A stretch of DNA of 64,000 nt from an uncultured Stenotrophomonas sp. GTDB lineage: Bacteria > Pseudomonadota > Gammaproteobacteria > Xanthomonadales > Xanthomonadaceae. Under the pieces are notes generated by a model. It searched no databases, was not told the origin of the DNA, and saw only the letters and a program-made list of their open reading frames with translations. The position numbers and the translations under genes were made by a program. The stretch spans positions 124,001 to 188,000 of the forward strand of contig NZ_CAMFIA010000002.1 of the NCBI RefSeq assembly GCF_945952405.1, read 5' to 3'. Below, piece by piece: positions 30,174 to 41,871 of the stretch (position 1 is the first letter of the stretch; every line of letters starts with the position of its first letter).

Positions 30174-31103
30174 ATGGATCTTGAAGACTGGTCGACCCGC
30201 CTGAAGGTGTTCGCCGACGCGACCCGCGTGCGCCTGCTGGCGCTGCTGGAGCAGGAGGAACTGACCGTGGCCGAACTGTCGGCGATCACCCGCCTGGCGC
30301 AGCCGCGCGTGTCCACCCACCTGGCGCGCCTGAAGGAAGCCGGCCTGGTACGCGACCGCCGTGCCGGCGTGTCGGCCTACTACCGCTTCGACGAGGCCCA
30401 GCTGGACCCGGCGCAGCGTGCATTGTGGCATGCCTTGAGCAACGGAAGCGATGACCCGCTGCTGCGCCAGGATGCCGAGCGGGTGGCGGCAGTACTCGCG
30501 CACCGTGCCTCGGACCAGAACTGGGCCGACAGCGTTGCTGGCGACATGGAGCGCCACTACTCCCCGGGGCGTACCTGGGAAGCGCTGGCACGGACCGCAC
30601 TGCCGCTGCTGGAAACCGGCGACGTGCTGGACATCGCCTCCGGCGATGGCGTGCTGGCCGAGCTCGTCGCGCCGCATGCCAAGCGCTACATCTGCATCGA
30701 CACCAGCGCGCGCGTGGTCGCCGCCGCCAGCGAACGCCTGCGCCGCCTGCCCAACGTGGAAGTCCGCGAAGGCGACATGCATGCCCTGCCGTTCAAGGAC
30801 AGCAGCTTCGACCTGGTGGTGCTGATGCACGCACTGACCTACGCCAGCAAGCCGGCGCAGGCGGTGACCGAGGCCGCGCGCGTATTGCGCCCGGGCGGCC
30901 GCCTGCTGCTGTGCAGCCTGGCCCGGCACGAACACAAGGCCGCGGTGGAGGCCTACGGCCACGTCAATCTCGGCTTCAGCGACAAGGAGCTGCGCAGGTT
31001 CGTCGACAAGGCCGGCCTGCAGGTCTCCAGCCTGGAGACGGTCACCCGCGAAAAGCGCCCGCCGCACTTCGAAGTGATCTCGCTGATCGCCAACAAGCCC
31101 TGA
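30174..31103 (+). CDS. ArsR-family regulator fused to a SAM-dependent methyltransferase domain (SahR-like)
   Basis: 309 residues. The first about 90 form an ArsR winged helix ([41 protein letters not shown]). Residues about 135-245 form a class I methyltransferase-like domain ([32 protein letters not shown]). Proteins of this architecture next to methionine genes are known as SahR, repressors of the SAM cycle that respond to S-adenosylhomocysteine. The methyltransferase fold would be the ligand sensor. It starts 2 bp after a 28-bp palindrome and lies 13 bp before metH. Confidence 0.85.
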   Translation: MDLEDWSTRLKVFADATRVRLLALLEQEELTVAELSAITRLAQPRVSTHLARLKEAGLVRDRRAGVSAYYRFDEAQLDPAQRALWHALSNGSDDPLLRQDAERVAAVLAHRASDQNWADSVAGDMERHYSPGRTWEALARTALPLLETGDVLDIASGDGVLAELVAPHAKRYICIDTSARVVAAASERLRRLPNVEVREGDMHALPFKDSSFDLVVLMHALTYASKPAQAVTEAARVLRPGGRLLLCSLARHEHKAAVEAYGHVNLGFSDKELRRFVDKAGLQVSSLETVTREKRPPHFEVISLIANKP

Positions 31104-31116
31104 GCCCGAGGCCACC

Positions 31117-32208
31117 ATGTCCGCCCTGCCCTGGTTGCATCCCGATCGTGCCAATGCGCTGCTCGACGCCCTGCGCGAACGGATCCTGATCATCGACGGC
31201 GCGATGGGCACGATGATCCAGCGCCACGGCCTGCAGGAGGACGACTACCGCGGTGAACGCTTCGCCGGCGGCTACGACCACGCGCATGGCCCGGGCTGCG
31301 ACCACGCCGCGCCGGAGGGGCATGACCTGAAGGGCAACAACGACCTGCTGCTGCTGACCCGGCCGCAGGTCATCGCCGACATCCACACCGCCTATCTCGA
31401 AGCCGGCGCGGATCTGGTCGAGACCAATACCTTCAACGCCACCTCGGTCAGCCAGGCCGACTACCACCTGGAACACCTGGTCTACGAGTTGAACAAGGCC
31501 GGCGCCACCGTCGCGCGTGGCTGCTGCGAGGCCGTGGCCGCGACCACGCCGGGCAAGCCGCGCTTCGTGATCGGGGTGATCGGCCCGACCAGCCGCACCG
31601 CCTCGATCAGCCCGGACGTCAACGACCCGGGCTTCCGCAACACCAGCTTCGATGAGCTGCGCGACACCTACCGCGAAGCCATCGACGGCCTGATCGACGG
31701 CGGAGCCGACACCATCATGGTCGAGACCATCTTCGATACGCTCAACGCCAAGGCCGCGCTCTACGCGCTGGAAGAGGCCTTCGACGCCCGCGGCGCGCGG
31801 CTGCCGGTGATGATCTCCGGCACCATCACCGATGCCTCCGGGCGCACCCTGTCCGGGCAGACCGCCGAGGCCTTCCATGCCTCGCTGGCGCACGCGCGGC
31901 CGCTTTCGATCGGGCTGAACTGCGCACTGGGTGCCGACGCGATGCGTCCGCATGTGGAAACCCTGGCGCAGGTCGCCGACTGCCACGTCAGCGCCCATCC
32001 CAATGCAGGCCTGCCCAATGCCTTCGGCGAGTACGACGAAACACCCGGCGAAATGGCCGCCACCCTGCGCGGTTTCGCCGAGGATGGCCTGTTGAACCTG
32101 GTCGGCGGCTGCTGCGGTTCCACGCCCGAGCACATCCGCGCCATCGCCGAGGCCGTGGCCGGGCTGCCGCCGCGCGTCCTGCCCGGCGCCCGGGAGCAGG
32201 CCGCATGA
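31117..32208 (+). CDS. metH: Methionine synthase, homocysteine-binding subunit (MetH N-terminal module)
   Basis: 363 residues equal to the first module of cobalamin-dependent MetH, which binds homocysteine through zinc. The domain opens [17 protein letters not shown]. The zinc cysteines are in [11 protein letters not shown] and VGGCCGS (C332, C333). The protein ends cleanly where the linker to the folate domain would be, and the folate, B12 and reactivation domains are encoded 57 bp downstream as a separate gene. No frameshift is evident. The two products must work together in trans. Confidence 0.92.
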   Translation: MSALPWLHPDRANALLDALRERILIIDGAMGTMIQRHGLQEDDYRGERFAGGYDHAHGPGCDHAAPEGHDLKGNNDLLLLTRPQVIADIHTAYLEAGADLVETNTFNATSVSQADYHLEHLVYELNKAGATVARGCCEAVAATTPGKPRFVIGVIGPTSRTASISPDVNDPGFRNTSFDELRDTYREAIDGLIDGGADTIMVETIFDTLNAKAALYALEEAFDARGARLPVMISGTITDASGRTLSGQTAEAFHASLAHARPLSIGLNCALGADAMRPHVETLAQVADCHVSAHPNAGLPNAFGEYDETPGEMAATLRGFAEDGLLNLVGGCCGSTPEHIRAIAEAVAGLPPRVLPGAREQAA

Positions 32209-32265
32209 ACGTTGCCGCCAGCGTTCCGCACTTCCCGCCCTATTGCCGCTGAGCCGCCGCCCGCC

Positions 32266-34949
<2,684 letters not shown>

Positions 34950-34950
<1 letters not shown>

Positions 34951-35016
34951 AAAAGGGGACGGAGGGGATTAAGTCGTTTGTGGCACTAACGACTTAATCC
35001 CCTCCGTCCCCTTTTT
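34950..35016. terminator. Perfect 29-bp inverted repeat, bidirectional terminator after metH
   Basis: Arms 34950-34978 and 34988-35016 (beginning AAAAAGGGGACGGAGGGG) are perfectly complementary around a 9-nt loop. A-run and T-run flank the hairpin, so it can end transcription from metH and from the convergent DUF2058 gene. It is far longer than a normal terminator and overlaps the last base of the metH stop codon. Confidence 0.85.
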
Positions 35017-35024
35017 GTTTGCGG

Positions 35025-35711
35025 TTACCAGACCAGGTCGTCGGGGACCTGGTACTGCGGGTCGGCGTAGGGGTCTTCTTCGGCCGGCGCGTTCGGATCG
35101 ACCTTCAGCGCGACCGATGCGGCAAACACCGCTTCGGACTGGGCCAGCACCTCGGCGGTCACCAGCAGGTAGCGGCCATTGAGCTGGACCACGCCCAGCT
35201 CACCGGCGTTGAGCGCGGTCAGCTGTTCGGCGGTGACGTAGATGCGCTTGATCTTGCCGCCATACGGGAAGTGGCGCGCGATGTCCGCGGCCTCGGCATT
35301 GAGGCTCTTGTCCTTCAGCAGTTCTTCCAGCTTGGCCTTCGCCTCGCGGCGCACGCGTGCCTCTTCCTGCTTCAGGCGCTCGGTCTCGATGCGCTCTTCC
35401 TTCTCACGCTGCGCGCGGATGGCATAGGCCTTGGCCAGGTCCATCTCTTCAGCGCTGCGCGGCTTGCGTGGGCCCTGTTGGCCCTGGCCGGCACGCGCCT
35501 GGTCGCGCCCCTTGCCCGGGCCACCCGGCCCGTGCCCGCGGCGCTCGCCGGGCTTGTGCTCGCCCTTGCCTGCGCCCTGCGGCTTTCCATTGCCATTGCC
35601 ACCCTTGCCCTGCGGGCGGCCATCACGGCGGGGGCCATCGTTCTTGCGCTCGGGCTTGGGCGCCGGCTTGAAGCCCAGGCCCAGCAGCTGGTCGCGGAGG
35701 GTATCGCTCAT
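35025..35711 (-). CDS. DUF2058 family protein (YaiL-like)
   Basis: 228 residues. The N-terminus MSDTLRDQLLGLGFK is the family signature. A Gly/Lys/Arg-rich disordered stretch (about 18-85) and a charged helix (about 90-130) follow. The C-terminal globular region contains FPYGGKIKRIYVTAEQLTALNAG. E. coli YaiL belongs to this family; the role is unknown, though the basic low-complexity region suggests nucleic-acid contact. It lies 10 bp after slyX. Confidence 0.88.
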   Translation of the reverse strand: MSDTLRDQLLGLGFKPAPKPERKNDGPRRDGRPQGKGGNGNGKPQGAGKGEHKPGERRGHGPGGPGKGRDQARAGQGQQGPRKPRSAEEMDLAKAYAIRAQREKEERIETERLKQEEARVRREAKAKLEELLKDKSLNAEAADIARHFPYGGKIKRIYVTAEQLTALNAGELGVVQLNGRYLLVTAEVLAQSEAVFAASVALKVDPNAPAEEDPYADPQYQVPDDLVW

Positions 35712-35721
35712 AGAGATCGGA

Positions 35722-35961
35722 TCAGTAGTGCGGCGGCGGCGGTTCGCTCGCCGGATCGGAAGAATTCAGCGCGTTGCGGACCTTGCCCAGGTCCTCCAGC
35801 AGCACGCGCAGTACGTCGGCATTGCGCATGCCCTGCATGCGCGCATCGGCCAGCGCATCGCTCAGCTCGGCCAGCGCCTGTTCCTGGAAGGACACGCGCA
35901 TTTCCAGCTCGACCAGGCGCGCTTCCAGCGCCTGCTCGCGTTCGGTCGGCAGCTCAGACAT
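35722..35961 (-). CDS. slyX: SlyX family protein
   Basis: 79-residue coiled-coil protein ([25 protein letters not shown]) ending with the family tail PPPPHY. Function not established. The start at 35961 ([10 protein letters not shown]) overlaps the end of ugd by 8 bp, which argues for coupling; an in-frame ATG 96 bp upstream lies inside ugd and adds no family sequence. Confidence 0.9.
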   Translation of the reverse strand: MSELPTEREQALEARLVELEMRVSFQEQALAELSDALADARMQGMRNADVLRVLLEDLGKVRNALNSSDPASEPPPPHY

Positions 35962-37303
35962 GCAGCGAGCGCCCCCGGCCGATGCCGTAGTAGGCCAGGC
36001 CTGCAGCTTCGACCTCGGCCGGTTCGTACAGGTTGCGCCCATCGAACACCGCCGCATCCTTCAGCTGCTCGCGCAGCTTCTGGAAATCGGGGCTGCGGAA
36101 CTGCTTCCACTCGGTCACCACGACCAGCGCATCGGCGCCCTGCAGCGCTTCATCGGCACTGTTGCAGAACACCAGGTCATCGCGCTCGCCGAAGATGCGC
36201 TGCGATTCATGCATCGCTTCCGGGTCGTAGGCACGCACCGAAGCCCCGCCTTCCCACAGCTGCGCCAGCAGGCGACGGCTGGAGGCTTCGCGCATGTCGT
36301 CGGTATTCGGCTTGAACGCCAGGCCCCACACGGCAAAGGTCTTGCCGCGCACGCCTTCATCCTCGCCCTTGTCGTAATGACGCTGGATGAGCGCGAACAG
36401 GTGGCCCTTCTGGGCCTCGTTGACCGCCTCCACCGCGTTCAGCAGCTGCGGCTCCAGGCCGTGCTGCTGGGCGGTACGGGCCAGCGCCTGCACATCCTTC
36501 GGGAAGCACGAGCCACCGTAGCCGGCGCCCGGGTAGATGAAGTGCCAGCCGATGCGCGGGTCCGAACCGATGCCCTGGCGGACCTGCTCGACGTCGGCAC
36601 CGACGCGTTCGGCGATGTTGGCGATTTCGTTCATGAACGAAATCTTGGTCGCCAGCATCGCGTTCGCTGCGTACTTGGTCAGCTCGGCCGAGCGCACGTC
36701 CATTTCCACCACGCGATCGTGGTTGCGGTTGAACGGCGCGTACAGGCGACGCATCACCGCCACCGACTCCTCGCTGGTCGCACCGATGATGATGCGGTCC
36801 GGGCGCATGCAGTCGGCAACCGCGTCGCCTTCCTTCAGGAATTCCGGGTTGGACACCACGTCGAAGGCGATGTCCGCGCCGCGCGCGGCCAGCTCTGCGG
36901 CGATGGCGGCACGCACCTTGTCGGCGGTGCCAACCGGCACCGTCGACTTGTTGACCACCACGGTCGGCACGCTCATGTGCTGGCCGATGGTGCGGGCCAC
37001 GGCCAGCACGTACTGCAGGTCGGCGCTGCCATCCTCGTCCGGCGGCGTGCCGACGGCGATGAACACCACCTGGCCGTGCTGGATCGCGGCCGCGGCATCG
37101 GTGGTGAAGGCCAGCCGCGATGCGGCATGGTTGCTCTTCACCATCGGCTCCAGGCCGGGCTCATAGATCGGGATGATGCCCTGGTTGAGGCCATCGACCT
37201 TGGCCTGGTCGATATCGACGCAGACCACCTGATGACCGACATCGGCCAGGCAGGTACCGGTCACCAGACCTACGTAACCGGTACCGAAAATCGCAACGCG
37301 CAT
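35954..37303 (-). CDS. ugd: UDP-glucose 6-dehydrogenase
   Basis: Oxidises UDP-glucose to UDP-glucuronate with two NAD, a precursor for exopolysaccharide and LPS sugars. The 449-residue protein has the N-terminal NAD fold ([16 protein letters not shown]), the catalytic cysteine in [15 protein letters not shown], and the C-terminal UDP-binding half ([15 protein letters not shown]). It lies 23 bp after the FKBP gene stop on the same strand. No polysaccharide cluster is near, so it appears to be a stand-alone supplier. Confidence 0.95.
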   Translation of the reverse strand: MRVAIFGTGYVGLVTGTCLADVGHQVVCVDIDQAKVDGLNQGIIPIYEPGLEPMVKSNHAASRLAFTTDAAAAIQHGQVVFIAVGTPPDEDGSADLQYVLAVARTIGQHMSVPTVVVNKSTVPVGTADKVRAAIAAELAARGADIAFDVVSNPEFLKEGDAVADCMRPDRIIIGATSEESVAVMRRLYAPFNRNHDRVVEMDVRSAELTKYAANAMLATKISFMNEIANIAERVGADVEQVRQGIGSDPRIGWHFIYPGAGYGGSCFPKDVQALARTAQQHGLEPQLLNAVEAVNEAQKGHLFALIQRHYDKGEDEGVRGKTFAVWGLAFKPNTDDMREASSRRLLAQLWEGGASVRAYDPEAMHESQRIFGERDDLVFCNSADEALQGADALVVVTEWKQFRSPDFQKLREQLKDAAVFDGRNLYEPAEVEAAGLAYYGIGRGRSLHV

Positions 37304-37326
37304 GTCCGTGCAGGCTCCGTGGTCGC

Positions 37327-38304
37327 TTACGGCAGGACGCCCAGCAGCTCGACGTCGAACGTCAGAGTTGCGTTCGGGCCGATCGGGCCACCCGGGGTGC
37401 CGTTCTCGCCATAGGCCAGGTTGCCCGGGATCCAGAAGCGGTACTTCGAACCGACCGGCATCAGCGCAACGCCTTCGGTCCAGCCCTTGATCACCTGGTC
37501 CAGGCCGAATTCGGCCGGCTGACGGCCGTAGGAGCTGTCGAACACGGTGCCGTTGAGCAGCTTGCCTTCGTAGTTCACGCGCACCTTGCTGCTCGGCAGC
37601 GGACGCTCGCCACTACCCGGGCGGATGATCTGGTACTGCAGGCCCGACGCGGTGGTCACCACGCCCGGCTGGGTCTTGTTCTTGGCCAGGAAGGCATTGC
37701 CCTCTTCGCGGTTGGTCTGCGCAGCGGCGGCGGCCTTGGCCTGCATTTCCGCCTGCTTGCTGCCCATGAAGGCCTGGATGGTGGCGGTCGCATCAGCTTC
37801 CGTCATCTTCGGCTGACCCTTGCTCAGGCCGGTGCTGATCGCGTCGAACAGCGAGGCGACGTCGATATCGTCCTTGAGCTGCGCCAGCGACGGACCCACC
37901 GAGTACGAACCGATCATCTGCGACACCTTGACGCGGTCGACCTTCGGCGGCTGCGAACCCGGCGCCACGCCCGGCACCTGCTGGCCGCTGCGGGCCATGA
38001 CGACCTGGCGCAGGGCCGCGTCGGTGGCCTTGGCCTGTTCCTGGGTGATCTGCGGCTGCAGACCTTCGAAGGAACGCTCCACGGCGGTGCGCAGCGCGGC
38101 CACGTCGATCTCATCAGCGATCGGGGTGAACGACTTGGCCACGTCCAGGCCGATGGCGTAGCCGAGCTTCTGCTTGGGGGAATTCAAGGTTGCGGTCTCC
38201 TTGGCGGCTGCGGGGGCAGCCGGTTGTTGCGACAGAGCGACACCCGAAGTGCCCATCGCCAGAATCAGAACCGACGCCGCGGCGCCGCGCATTCCCATCT
38301 TCAT
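37327..38304 (-). CDS. Exported FKBP-type peptidyl-prolyl isomerase (Mip/FkpA-like)
   Basis: 325 residues with an N-terminal signal peptide ([21 protein letters not shown]) and a helical dimerisation region with paired segments ([29 protein letters not shown]). The C-terminal FKBP domain from about residue 215 contains [38 protein letters not shown]. It acts on folding in the envelope; relatives are Legionella Mip and the Xanthomonas Mip-like protein. The start at 38304 is preceded by AGGA; two other ATGs lie within 9 bp on either side. Confidence 0.92.
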   Translation of the reverse strand: MKMGMRGAAASVLILAMGTSGVALSQQPAAPAAAKETATLNSPKQKLGYAIGLDVAKSFTPIADEIDVAALRTAVERSFEGLQPQITQEQAKATDAALRQVVMARSGQQVPGVAPGSQPPKVDRVKVSQMIGSYSVGPSLAQLKDDIDVASLFDAISTGLSKGQPKMTEADATATIQAFMGSKQAEMQAKAAAAAQTNREEGNAFLAKNKTQPGVVTTASGLQYQIIRPGSGERPLPSSKVRVNYEGKLLNGTVFDSSYGRQPAEFGLDQVIKGWTEGVALMPVGSKYRFWIPGNLAYGENGTPGGPIGPNATLTFDVELLGVLP

Positions 38305-38400
38305 TCGCTGCATTCCTGGAAGTGTCTGGGCGCCGACGTCGGCGCGAAAAGAAACATTGTCGCACGCATGCCGTCGATGTCGAGGCATCCGTGCCGGATA

Positions 38401-38988
38401 TCAATGCGTGGCAGCGGTGGCCAACGCCTTGTCGATGGCGGCGGTGAGCTGCGGGTCGTCCGGCGTCACCTTGCTGGCGAACTGGGCGATGACCTTGCCA
38501 TCGCGGCCGACCAGGTACTTGTGGAAGTTCCAGCCCGGCGCCACGCCGGTCGCGGCGGTCAGCCGCTGGTACAGCGGCGTGGCCTCCGTGCCGACCACGT
38601 GCACCTTCTCGAACATCGGGAACTTGACGCCATAGGTAAGCGTGCAGAAGTCCTGGATCTGCTTCTCGTCGCCCGGCTCCTGGCCCTTGAAGTCGTTGGA
38701 CGGGAAGCCGAGCACGGCGAAGCCGCGGCCGGCATAGCGCTTCTGCAGCGCCTCCAGACCTTCGTACTGCGGGGTATAGCCGCACTTGCTGGCGGTGTTG
38801 ACCACCAGCAGGACCTGCCCGTGGTAGCGCTGCTGCAGGTTGACCTGCTGCTTGCTGGCCAGCGGCCGGTAATCCAGGTCCAGCAGATCGGCGGCCAGGG
38901 CACTGGCGGAACCGGCGACACCGGCCACCATCAGGGCCAGCAGGGACAGGCCGCGCAGGCGGCGCGGGGAAACGGTCGGCAGGGGCAT
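38401..38988 (-). CDS. Exported glutathione peroxidase-family protein
   Basis: 195 residues: an Ala-rich signal peptide (about 1-32), then the glutathione peroxidase fold with the peroxidatic cysteine C69 in NTASKCGYTPQYEGL, the glutamine in FPSNDFKGQEPG, and PGWNFHKYLV. Members with Cys instead of selenocysteine usually use thioredoxin or another thiol donor and remove lipid or alkyl peroxides. Export implies action in the periplasm. The start at 38988 is the first ATG that gives a signal peptide. Confidence 0.9.
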   Translation of the reverse strand: MPLPTVSPRRLRGLSLLALMVAGVAGSASALAADLLDLDYRPLASKQQVNLQQRYHGQVLLVVNTASKCGYTPQYEGLEALQKRYAGRGFAVLGFPSNDFKGQEPGDEKQIQDFCTLTYGVKFPMFEKVHVVGTEATPLYQRLTAATGVAPGWNFHKYLVGRDGKVIAQFASKVTPDDPQLTAAIDKALATAATH

Positions 38989-39290
38989 CAGGAGCAGTCC
39001 GCGGTAGCCATTCACAGGGCCCGGCCAACGGCGGCCGGGAATCGGCCGAACTATAGCACCGGGCTTCCGCGGCCCTGTTGGCACGGGCCCGCCATGGCTT
39101 TGCGCGGCGTGGCGGATCCATTGTCGGCCGCGTCTGGACAGCATTGCGCTGACATAACATGGACATTGCTGAATGCAAGGCGCTCCCCAGGCGACCTCGG
39201 TTTCAGAAATATTTCCCTTCAATATCAATGCATTGAACGGATATTTCGAACCAGTGACCGCCCCTGCCATCAGTTGGGGTCGGCAAGGGC
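38989..39290. other. Intergenic region with an A+T-rich island
   Basis: No gene is supported here. Positions 39200-39250 are markedly A+T-rich and contain two perfect palindromes, GAAATATTTC (39206-39215) and TCAATGCATTGA (39225-39236), suggesting a regulated promoter region for the peroxidase gene (minus) or the ytr operon (plus). The remainder, 38989-39199, is ordinary GC-rich sequence in which I see nothing. Confidence 0.5.
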
Positions 39291-39318
39291 TTGCACGGCG
39301 GCGTGCCGGTGTTATAGT
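39291..39318 (+). promoter_or_regulatory. Promoter of the ytrA-type operon
   Basis: TTGCAC (39291-39296), 16-bp spacer, TATAGT (39313-39318). The leader then runs 37 bp to a strong GGGGGAA ribosome-binding site and ATG 39356. The -10 lies inside a palindromic operator. Confidence 0.7.
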
Positions 39319-39331
39319 TGCATACAACACC
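39308..39331. promoter_or_regulatory. Operator GGTG-N16-CACC for the YtrA-type regulator
   Basis: 24-bp site GGTGTTATAG...ACAACACC: GGTGTT and AACACC arms plus inner TA/TA steps form an inverted repeat covering the -10 box. The GGTG-N16-CACC spacing agrees with what I recall being reported for YtrA/HpaR1-type GntR regulators in Xanthomonas. The regulator is encoded two genes into this operon. Confidence 0.65.
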
Positions 39332-39355
39332 AGTCACCTGAGACAGGGGGAAGCC

Positions 39356-39577
39356 ATGAACATCCGGATCCGTCGCAACCTCGCCGCACCCGCGGCCGCT
39401 GCAGTTTCGACCCTGATCGTACTGGCCTGGCTGGCCGCGCCCAGCCTCCCTGACTCCGTTGGCAGTGCGCAGGACGCGACCGCTTCTCCGGCCGGAAACG
39501 CCGATCCTCCCCCCCTCCCCCGCGTCGGCTGCACAGCTCCCTGTCCATGCCGTATTTCTCGTTCGCCCAGCCGCTGA
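39356..39577 (+). CDS. Small predicted membrane or exported protein heading the ytr operon
   Basis: 73 residues: a basic N-terminus MNIRIRRN, a hydrophobic segment (about 9-30, AAPAAAAVSTLIVLAWLAAP), then a Ser/Pro/Ala-rich part and a C-terminus with three cysteines (VGCTAPCPCRISR). The ribosome-binding site is strong (GGGGGAA) and the promoter is directly upstream. It ends 16 bp before ytrA. No family recognised; the cysteine tail could be an oxidised periplasmic knot. Confidence 0.55.
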   Translation: MNIRIRRNLAAPAAAAVSTLIVLAWLAAPSLPDSVGSAQDATASPAGNADPPPLPRVGCTAPCPCRISRSPSR

Positions 39578-39593
39578 CCCCACGGAGCTGAAT

Positions 39594-39953
39594 ATGAGCG
39601 ACATCCAGTGGAGCGACGGCGCTCCCATCTATCGTCAGCTGAAGGAGCGCGTGATCGCCATGATGCTTGACGGAATCCTCAAGCCGGGCGATGCCCTGCC
39701 TTCGGTGCGCCAGGTGGCCGCCGACTACCAGCTCAACCCCATCACCGTTTCGCGCGCTTACCAGGAACTGGCCGACGAAGGCCTGGTCGAAAAGCGCCGC
39801 GGCCTGGGCATGTTCATGACCGAGCAGGCCGCCACGCAGCTGCGCAGCAGCGAGCGCGAGCGCTTCCTCAACGAAGAGTGGCCGGCCGTGCTGGAGCGCA
39901 TCCAGCGCCTGGGCCTGAGCCTCGACGAATTGCTGCCCCAGGGGAAAGTCTGA
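39594..39953 (+). CDS. GntR-family transcriptional regulator, YtrA subfamily
   Basis: 119 residues: an N-terminal GntR winged helix (APIYRQLKERVIAMMLDGILKPGDALPSVRQVAADYQLNPITVSRAYQELADEGLVEKRRGLGMFM) and a short dimerisation helix pair, the minimal YtrA form. GGAG precedes the ATG. Its stop overlaps the start of the ABC ATPase gene (TGATG). It probably represses this operon through the GGTG-N16-CACC site. The Xanthomonas counterpart affects virulence and envelope traits. Confidence 0.92.
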   Translation: MSDIQWSDGAPIYRQLKERVIAMMLDGILKPGDALPSVRQVAADYQLNPITVSRAYQELADEGLVEKRRGLGMFMTEQAATQLRSSERERFLNEEWPAVLERIQRLGLSLDELLPQGKV

Positions 39954-40828
39954 TGAATAGCACCGCAAGTGAACCGGTCATCACCGCCCGAGGCCTGCGC
40001 AAGGCCTACAAGACCACGCTCGCCCTCGACAATGCCAGTTTCAGCATTCCCAGCGGCCGCATCGTCGGCCTGATCGGCCCCAACGGCGCCGGCAAGACCA
40101 CCGCACTGAAGGCAGTGCTCGGCCTGACCTCGGTGGAAGGCGAACTGAACGTGCTCGGCCGCGATCCGCGGCTGCACCGCGATGAGCTGATGAACGACAT
40201 CTGCTTCATCGCCGACGTCGCCGTGCTGCCGCGTTGGCTGAAGGTCCGCGAGGCGATCGACTTCGTCGCCGGCGTCCATCCGCGCTTCGACCGCGCCCGT
40301 TGCGAGCGCTTCCTGGCCAACACCAAGCTGCAGCCGAAGCAGCGCGTACGCGAACTGTCCAAGGGCATGATCGTGCAGCTGCACCTGGCGCTGGTGATGG
40401 CCATCGATGCCCGCATCCTGGTGCTGGACGAACCCACCCTGGGCCTGGACATCCTGTACCGCAAGGAGTTCTACCAGCGCCTGCTGGAAGACTACTTCGA
40501 CGAGCAGAAGACCATCATCGTCACCACCCACCAGGTGGAAGAGATCGAGCACATCCTCAGCGATGTCATGTTCATCCGCGACGGCCGCATCGTGCTCGAC
40601 GCGGAGATGGATGAGGTCGGGCAGCGCTACACCGAACTGCTGGTCAATGCCGAGCAGCTGGACACCGCGCGCGCGCTGAAGCCGATCGACGAGCGCAGCC
40701 TGGCCTTCGGCAAGACCGTGATGCTGTTCGACGGCGTACCGCGCACCCAGCTTTCCACCCTTGGCGAGACCCGCAGCCCGGGCCTGGCCGACCTGTTCGT
40801 CGCCGTCATGAAGGGGACCTACGCATGA
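39953..40828 (+). CDS. ABC transporter ATP-binding protein (YtrB type)
   Basis: 291 residues with Walker A GPNGAGKTT (42-50), Walker B ILVLDE (155-160) and the switch histidine in IVTTHQVEEIE. The signature is LSKGM (135-139) rather than LSGGQ. The C-terminal about 75 residues extend past the ATPase core. It overlaps the regulator upstream and the permease downstream (ATGA). Together they form a two-component ABC exporter or mechanotransmission-type transporter; the substrate is unknown. Confidence 0.93.
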   Translation: MNSTASEPVITARGLRKAYKTTLALDNASFSIPSGRIVGLIGPNGAGKTTALKAVLGLTSVEGELNVLGRDPRLHRDELMNDICFIADVAVLPRWLKVREAIDFVAGVHPRFDRARCERFLANTKLQPKQRVRELSKGMIVQLHLALVMAIDARILVLDEPTLGLDILYRKEFYQRLLEDYFDEQKTIIVTTHQVEEIEHILSDVMFIRDGRIVLDAEMDEVGQRYTELLVNAEQLDTARALKPIDERSLAFGKTVMLFDGVPRTQLSTLGETRSPGLADLFVAVMKGTYA

Positions 40829-41847
40829 ATGCCGTCAACCACCCCGTCAGCCCGTTGGGCACCCTGCGCTGGCTGCTCAAGCGCGAGTACTGGGAAAACC
40901 GCGGCGGCTTCCTGTATGCGCCGCTGATCGCCGGCCTGATCTCGCTGGTGATGAGCACCGTCGGCATCGCCTTCGGCCTGTTCGCGCTGAACCGCGCCGC
41001 ACGCAGCGGCGGCCTGCATGTCGATGGCGAGAGCGTGAACGTCAACGGCCTGGACCTGGCGCTGCTCACCCGCAACATCAACGGCAAGGACCTGGCCGAT
41101 CTCGGCAACGGCCTGGACCTGACCCTGGTGCTCAGCTCGGCCTGGCCGTTCCTGGTGCTGGCCTTCGTGGTGTTCTTCTATTGCCTGGGCGCCCTGTACG
41201 ACGATCGCCGCGACCGCAGCATCCTGTTCTGGAAGTCGCTGCCGCTGTCGGACACCCAGACCGTGCTGTCCAAAGTGATCAGTGCGTTGATCGTGGCGCC
41301 GTTGATCGCGGTGATCGCCGCCATCCTGACCATGTTCGGCTTCATGCTGATCATCAGCATCGTCGCGATGGTGCACGGTGGCAGCCCGATGGCGCTGATC
41401 TGGGGGCCGGCCAGCCCGCTGACCCTGGCCGCCGGCCATCTGGCCTGGATTCCGGTCTATGCCCTGTGGGCGCTGCCCACCGCCGGCTGGCTGCTGCTGT
41501 GCTCGGCCTGGGCCCGCAGCAAGCCGTTCCTGTGGGCGGTGATGCTGCCGCTGTTTGCCGGCGTCATTGTCAGCACCACCAAGATCATGCCGCTGATCGG
41601 ACTGAGCACCGGCTGGTTCTGGCAGAACATCGTCGGCCGCCTGCTGCTGGGCGGCGTACCGGGCATGGACCTGGTGTACCGCCTCAGCGCCGGTTCCCGT
41701 CGTGACCTCGATTCGGTGGTCAGCCTGATGTCGCCGACCTCGCAGCTGAAGTCGCTGGCGATGCCGGAACTGTGGATCGGTGCGGCCGTCGGTGCAGTGT
41801 TCATTTTCCTCGCCATCCGCCTGCGCAAGCGCGCCGGCGAAATCTGA
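40825..41847 (+). CDS. ABC transporter permease of the ytr operon
   Basis: 340 residues with about six hydrophobic segments: the first near residues 30-55 (YAPLIAGLISLVMSTVGIAFGLFAL), then a periplasmic loop, and further segments at about 95-120, 145-185, 195-235 and near the C-terminus. The N-terminal cytoplasmic LKREYWENRGGF is typical of ABC-2 type permeases. It overlaps the ATPase gene by 4 bp. No extracellular binding domain is seen; the exported proteins encoded next may be partners. Confidence 0.9.
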   Translation: MNAVNHPVSPLGTLRWLLKREYWENRGGFLYAPLIAGLISLVMSTVGIAFGLFALNRAARSGGLHVDGESVNVNGLDLALLTRNINGKDLADLGNGLDLTLVLSSAWPFLVLAFVVFFYCLGALYDDRRDRSILFWKSLPLSDTQTVLSKVISALIVAPLIAVIAAILTMFGFMLIISIVAMVHGGSPMALIWGPASPLTLAAGHLAWIPVYALWALPTAGWLLLCSAWARSKPFLWAVMLPLFAGVIVSTTKIMPLIGLSTGWFWQNIVGRLLLGGVPGMDLVYRLSAGSRRDLDSVVSLMSPTSQLKSLAMPELWIGAAVGAVFIFLAIRLRKRAGEI

Positions 41848-41871
41848 TCCATCCACCCGGAGGCACCACCC

